Positions 8,336-10,179 of a stretch of 10,179 nucleotides of DNA are shown piece by piece. The stretch is from Candidatus Fischerbacteria bacterium RBG_13_37_8 (GTDB lineage Bacteria; Acidobacteriota; HRBIN11; MFGW01), in NCBI GenBank assembly GCA_001780385.1, contig MFGW01000204.1, forward strand, positions 334 to 10,512, given 5' to 3'. A program made the translations under genes and the position numbers. Within the stretch, counting starts at the first letter, position 1. Every line of letters starts with the position of its first letter. The notes beneath the pieces are model-generated. The model did not search any database, was not told the origin of the DNA, and was given only the letters and a program-made list of their open reading frames with translations.

Positions 8336-8350
8336 AATATTATATAAGGA

Positions 8351-8427
8351 TGGCAGGCCAGGCAGGATTTGAACCCGCAGCCCCCGGATTTGGAGTCCGG
8401 TGCTCTAACCGTTCGAGCTACTGGCCT
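8351..8427 (-). tRNA. tRNA-Trp (anticodon CCA)
   Basis: The 77-base gene folds as a full cloverleaf. The acceptor stem is AGGCCAG with CTGGCCT (7 pairs), the D stem GCTC/GAGC, and the anticodon stem CCGGA/TCCGG with loop CTCCAAA, giving anticodon CCA. The T stem is GCGGG/CCTGC with loop TTCAAAT. The discriminator G and A1-U72 pair fit tryptophan identity. The 3' CCA is encoded. It lies between rpmG (13 bases upstream) and secE (15 bases downstream), all in one direction, so it is probably cut out of the polycistronic transcript. Confidence 0.98.
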
Positions 8428-8440
8428 ATACACCATAAAT

Positions 8441-8605
8441 TTATTTAACTTCTTTATGGACAATATGGCGTCTGCAATAAGGACAATATTTTTTTCTTTC
8501 AAGTCGATCAGTAGTGTTCTTTTTATTTTTTATCGTTGAATAATTTCTTCTTTTGCATTCTGTACATTGGAGAGTAATTATCATTCTATTCATTCCTTTT
8601 GCCAT
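8441..8605 (-). CDS. rpmG: Ribosomal protein L33 (bL33), cysteine-containing form
   Basis: A 54-residue protein of the large ribosomal subunit near the tRNA exit site. I translated it directly: [20 protein letters not shown], then [20 protein letters not shown], then [14 protein letters not shown]. The pairs C14-x2-C17 and C41-x2-C44 mark the zinc-binding form; [11 protein letters not shown] and [14 protein letters not shown] are family hallmarks. The ATG at 8605 has AGGAG 8 bases upstream, which favours it over the in-frame ATGs at 8593 and 8584; typical L33 proteins begin nearer the third Met, so the true start could be shorter. It sits 19 bases after tuf and 13 bases before tRNA-Trp, a position seen in many bacteria. 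Confidence 0.95.
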   Translation of the reverse strand: MAKGMNRMIITLQCTECKRRNYSTIKNKKNTTDRLERKKYCPYCRRHIVHKEVK

Positions 8606-8624
8606 TGTTCACGCTCCTGACTTC

Positions 8625-9827
8625 CTATTCGATAATTTCAGTCACAGTTCCTGCACCTACTGTTTTACCACCTTCACGTATTGCAAATCGTAATCCTTTT
8701 TCTAATGCTACAGGCGTTATCAATTCTATCGTCATTTCTATATTATCTCCCGGCATTACCATCTTTACTCCTTCATCAAGTACTGCTGAACCTGTTACAT
8801 CCGTCGTCCGTAAATAAAATTGCGGCCGGTACCCGGTGAAAAATGGCGTGTGCCGACCTCCTTCTTCCTTCGATAATACATACACCTGCGCTCTGAATTT
8901 CTTGTGCGGCGTTATACTCCCTGCCTTCGCTACTACCTGCCCTCGCTCTACTTCCTTCTTGTCCGTTCCTCGTAATAATATCCCTATATTATCTCCCGCT
9001 ACCGCTTCATCCAATAACTTGTTGAACATCTCCAATCCCGTCACTACTCGCTTCACCGTCGGCTTGAATCCTATTATCTCCGCCTCCTCCTCTACATGTA
9101 TCCGCCCTCGCTCCACTCGCCCCGTTACTACCGTCCCTCGTCCCGTTATCGAAAATACATCCTCTACAGGCATTAAAAACGGCTTGTCTACATCTCGCTG
9201 CGGTAACGGTATGTAACTGTCTAATTCCTTCATTAATTCCCATATCGACTTGCACCATTGACAATCTTCCTTCCCACATCCACACTCCCCTGCCTTCAAT
9301 GCACTCCCTCGTACCACTGGTATCTCACTGCCTGGAAATTCATACTGCGTCAGTAAATCCCTCACCTCTAACTCTACATAATCCAATATCTCAGGATCAT
9401 CTACCATGTCCACTTTGTTCATGTATACTACTATGTACGGCACTCCTACCTGCCTCGCTAATAATATGTGCTCCCGCGTCTGCGGCATCGGACCATCCGC
9501 CGCTGATACCACTACTATCGCTCCGTCCATCTGCGCCGCCCCCGTTATCATGTTCTTCACATAATCCGCATGCCCAGGACAATCTACATGCGCATAATGC
9601 CGATTCGCCGTCTCATACTCCACATGCGCTATCGCTATCGTTATCCCTCGCTCCTTCTCCTCCGGCGCCTTGTCTATCGAATCAAAACTCCGATACGCTA
9701 TCTTCGGATTCTTCTTGTTCAATAATAACGTCATCGCTGAGGTTAACGTCGTCTTCCCATGATCTACATGCCCTATCGTCCCTACATTTAAATGCGGCTT
9801 CGTCCTGTCAAACTTCTCCTTCGCCAT
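8625..9827 (-). CDS. tuf: Translation elongation factor Tu, with a cysteine-rich insertion
   Basis: EF-Tu delivers aminoacyl-tRNA to the ribosome as a GTPase. The 400 residues show all G motifs: P-loop GHVDHGKT (19-26), effector region [13 protein letters not shown] (82-86), NKVD (137-140) and SAL (175-177). Domain II ([20 protein letters not shown]) and domain III ([24 protein letters not shown]) follow. Directly after SAL lies [15 protein letters not shown] with C182, C184, C189 and C192, a possible metal knuckle, where most EF-Tu proteins have a short acidic loop. Codon choice is striking: 25 of 27 Ile codons are ATA, Thr is mostly ACG, Ala mostly GCG, Lys mostly AAG. From about codon 345 (8795) to the end it reverts to the AT-rich style of the neighbours. 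The ATG has GGAGGT 10 bases upstream and follows fusA by 16 bases. Confidence 0.98.
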   Translation of the reverse strand: MAKEKFDRTKPHLNVGTIGHVDHGKTTLTSAMTLLLNKKNPKIAYRSFDSIDKAPEEKERGITIAIAHVEYETANRHYAHVDCPGHADYVKNMITGAAQMDGAIVVVSAADGPMPQTREHILLARQVGVPYIVVYMNKVDMVDDPEILDYVELEVRDLLTQYEFPGSEIPVVRGSALKAGECGCGKEDCQWCKSIWELMKELDSYIPLPQRDVDKPFLMPVEDVFSITGRGTVVTGRVERGRIHVEEEAEIIGFKPTVKRVVTGLEMFNKLLDEAVAGDNIGILLRGTDKKEVERGQVVAKAGSITPHKKFRAQVYVLSKEEGGRHTPFFTGYRPQFYLRTTDVTGSAVLDEGVKMVMPGDNIEMTIELITPVALEKGLRFAIREGGKTVGAGTVTEIIE

Positions 9828-9837
9828 AGTCCTTCTT

Positions 9838-9843
9838 ACCTCC
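9838..9843 (-). promoter_or_regulatory. Ribosome binding site of tuf
   Basis: GGAGGT directly follows the fusA stop codon and lies 10 bases before the tuf ATG. A second, weaker AAGGA lies closer to the start. Tight coupling to fusA is implied. Confidence 0.75.
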
Positions 9844-10179
9844 TTATAGTTCTCCTAAATATTTTTTTATTATTTCCTGGGCTATCTTTTTCGGTATTTC
9901 TTCAAATCGATAAAAAAACATGCTATATACCGCTCTGCCCTGTGTTAATGATCGTAAATCTGTCGCATAATTAAATAATTCAGCTAACGGTGCTATACAT
10001 ACTATTACATTCGTTCCCATTCTTGGCGTGTCTACTGATAATATCTTGCCACGCCGTCCATTAACATTTGCTATGACATCCCCCATGAATTCTTCCGGTG
10101 TCACTATTTCTATTCTCATAAGCGGTTCTAATAAATATGGATCACCTTTTTTTACCGCTTCCTTAAATGCCATAGATGC
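9844..10179 (-). CDS. fusA: Translation elongation factor G, C-terminal part, cut by the window edge
   Basis: The last 111 residues of EF-G, the GTPase that drives ribosome translocation. The frame is open through the window edge (the first codons read Ala-Ser-Met-Ala-Phe-Lys), so the Met at 10173 is internal. It covers the end of domain IV ([20 protein letters not shown]) and domain V ([20 protein letters not shown], then [20 protein letters not shown] and [20 protein letters not shown]). The TAA at 9844 is 16 bases before the tuf ATG, as in classical str operons. All 10 Ile codons in this fragment are ATA, like tuf, though the G-ending bias at other codons is weaker. Confidence 0.97.
   Translation of the reverse strand, partial: ASMAFKEAVKKGDPYLLEPLMRIEIVTPEEFMGDVIANVNGRRGKILSVDTPRMGTNVIVCIAPLAELFNYATDLRSLTQGRAVYSMFFYRFEEIPKKIAQEIIKKYLGEL

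Noticed and set aside
8339..8344. TATAAT on the minus strand between tRNA-Trp and secE, as a promoter
   Set aside because: It has no -35-like hexamer at 16-18 bases (that position is inside the tRNA 3' half), and initiation from it would fall at or past the secE start codon.
9299..9829. A 176-codon open frame on the plus strand opposite tuf
   Set aside because: It lies fully antisense to a certain EF-Tu gene. The product is a low-complexity Ser/Pro/His/Leu protein, a by-product of the purine-ending codons of tuf, with no supporting context.
1..10179. Mobile elements, CRISPR arrays, phage genes or a defence system
   Set aside because: I looked for tandem direct repeats with spacers, terminal inverted repeats, transposase motifs and unrelated cargo and found none; nearly every base is accounted for by conserved housekeeping genes and short spacers.

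Overview
This is a bacterial chromosome segment, AT-rich overall, with every recognisable gene on the minus strand. Read in the direction of transcription (from high to low coordinates), it carries the 3' end of fusA, then tuf, rpmG, tRNA-Trp, secE, nusG, rplK, rplA, rplJ, rplL, rpoB and the 5' third of a typical-length N-terminal region of rpoC. This is the tail of a str-type operon (fusA-tuf) joined directly to the secE-nusG-rplKAJL-rpoBC cluster. Strong AGGAGG-type ribosome binding sites and standard-code reading frames point to an ordinary bacterium. The unusual insertions in RpoB and EF-Tu suggest a lineage away from the well-studied phyla, but I cannot place it from this window alone.

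Region by region: 9844-10179 is the EF-G C-terminus. 8625-9827 is EF-Tu, with a four-cysteine insertion and a codon choice unlike the downstream genes. 8351-8605 holds ribosomal protein L33 and tRNA-Trp. 7568-8335 holds SecE and NusG. 5265-7541 holds the L11, L1, L10 and L12 stalk proteins; L10 and L12 share one open frame with no stop codon between them. 5117-5264 is a spacer rich in inverted repeats. 707-5104 is the RNA polymerase beta subunit, carrying an eight-cysteine zinc-ribbon-like insertion. 1-665 is the start of the beta' subunit, with a TTG start codon.

The genes supply the translation elongation factors, the GTPase-activating stalk of the large ribosomal subunit, the SecE translocase subunit, the transcription factor NusG and the catalytic core of RNA polymerase. 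Their order is conserved in many bacteria and allows co-regulation with growth rate. No mobile element, CRISPR array, phage gene or plus-strand gene is supported.

The points most worth a second look are (1) the RpoB insertion, whose first half has the same cysteine spacing as the RpoC zinc finger encoded next door; (2) the missing stop codon between rplJ and rplL; (3) the tandem hairpins between rplL and rpoB; and (4) the purine-ending, ATA-only codon choice of tuf together with its change near the 3' end.
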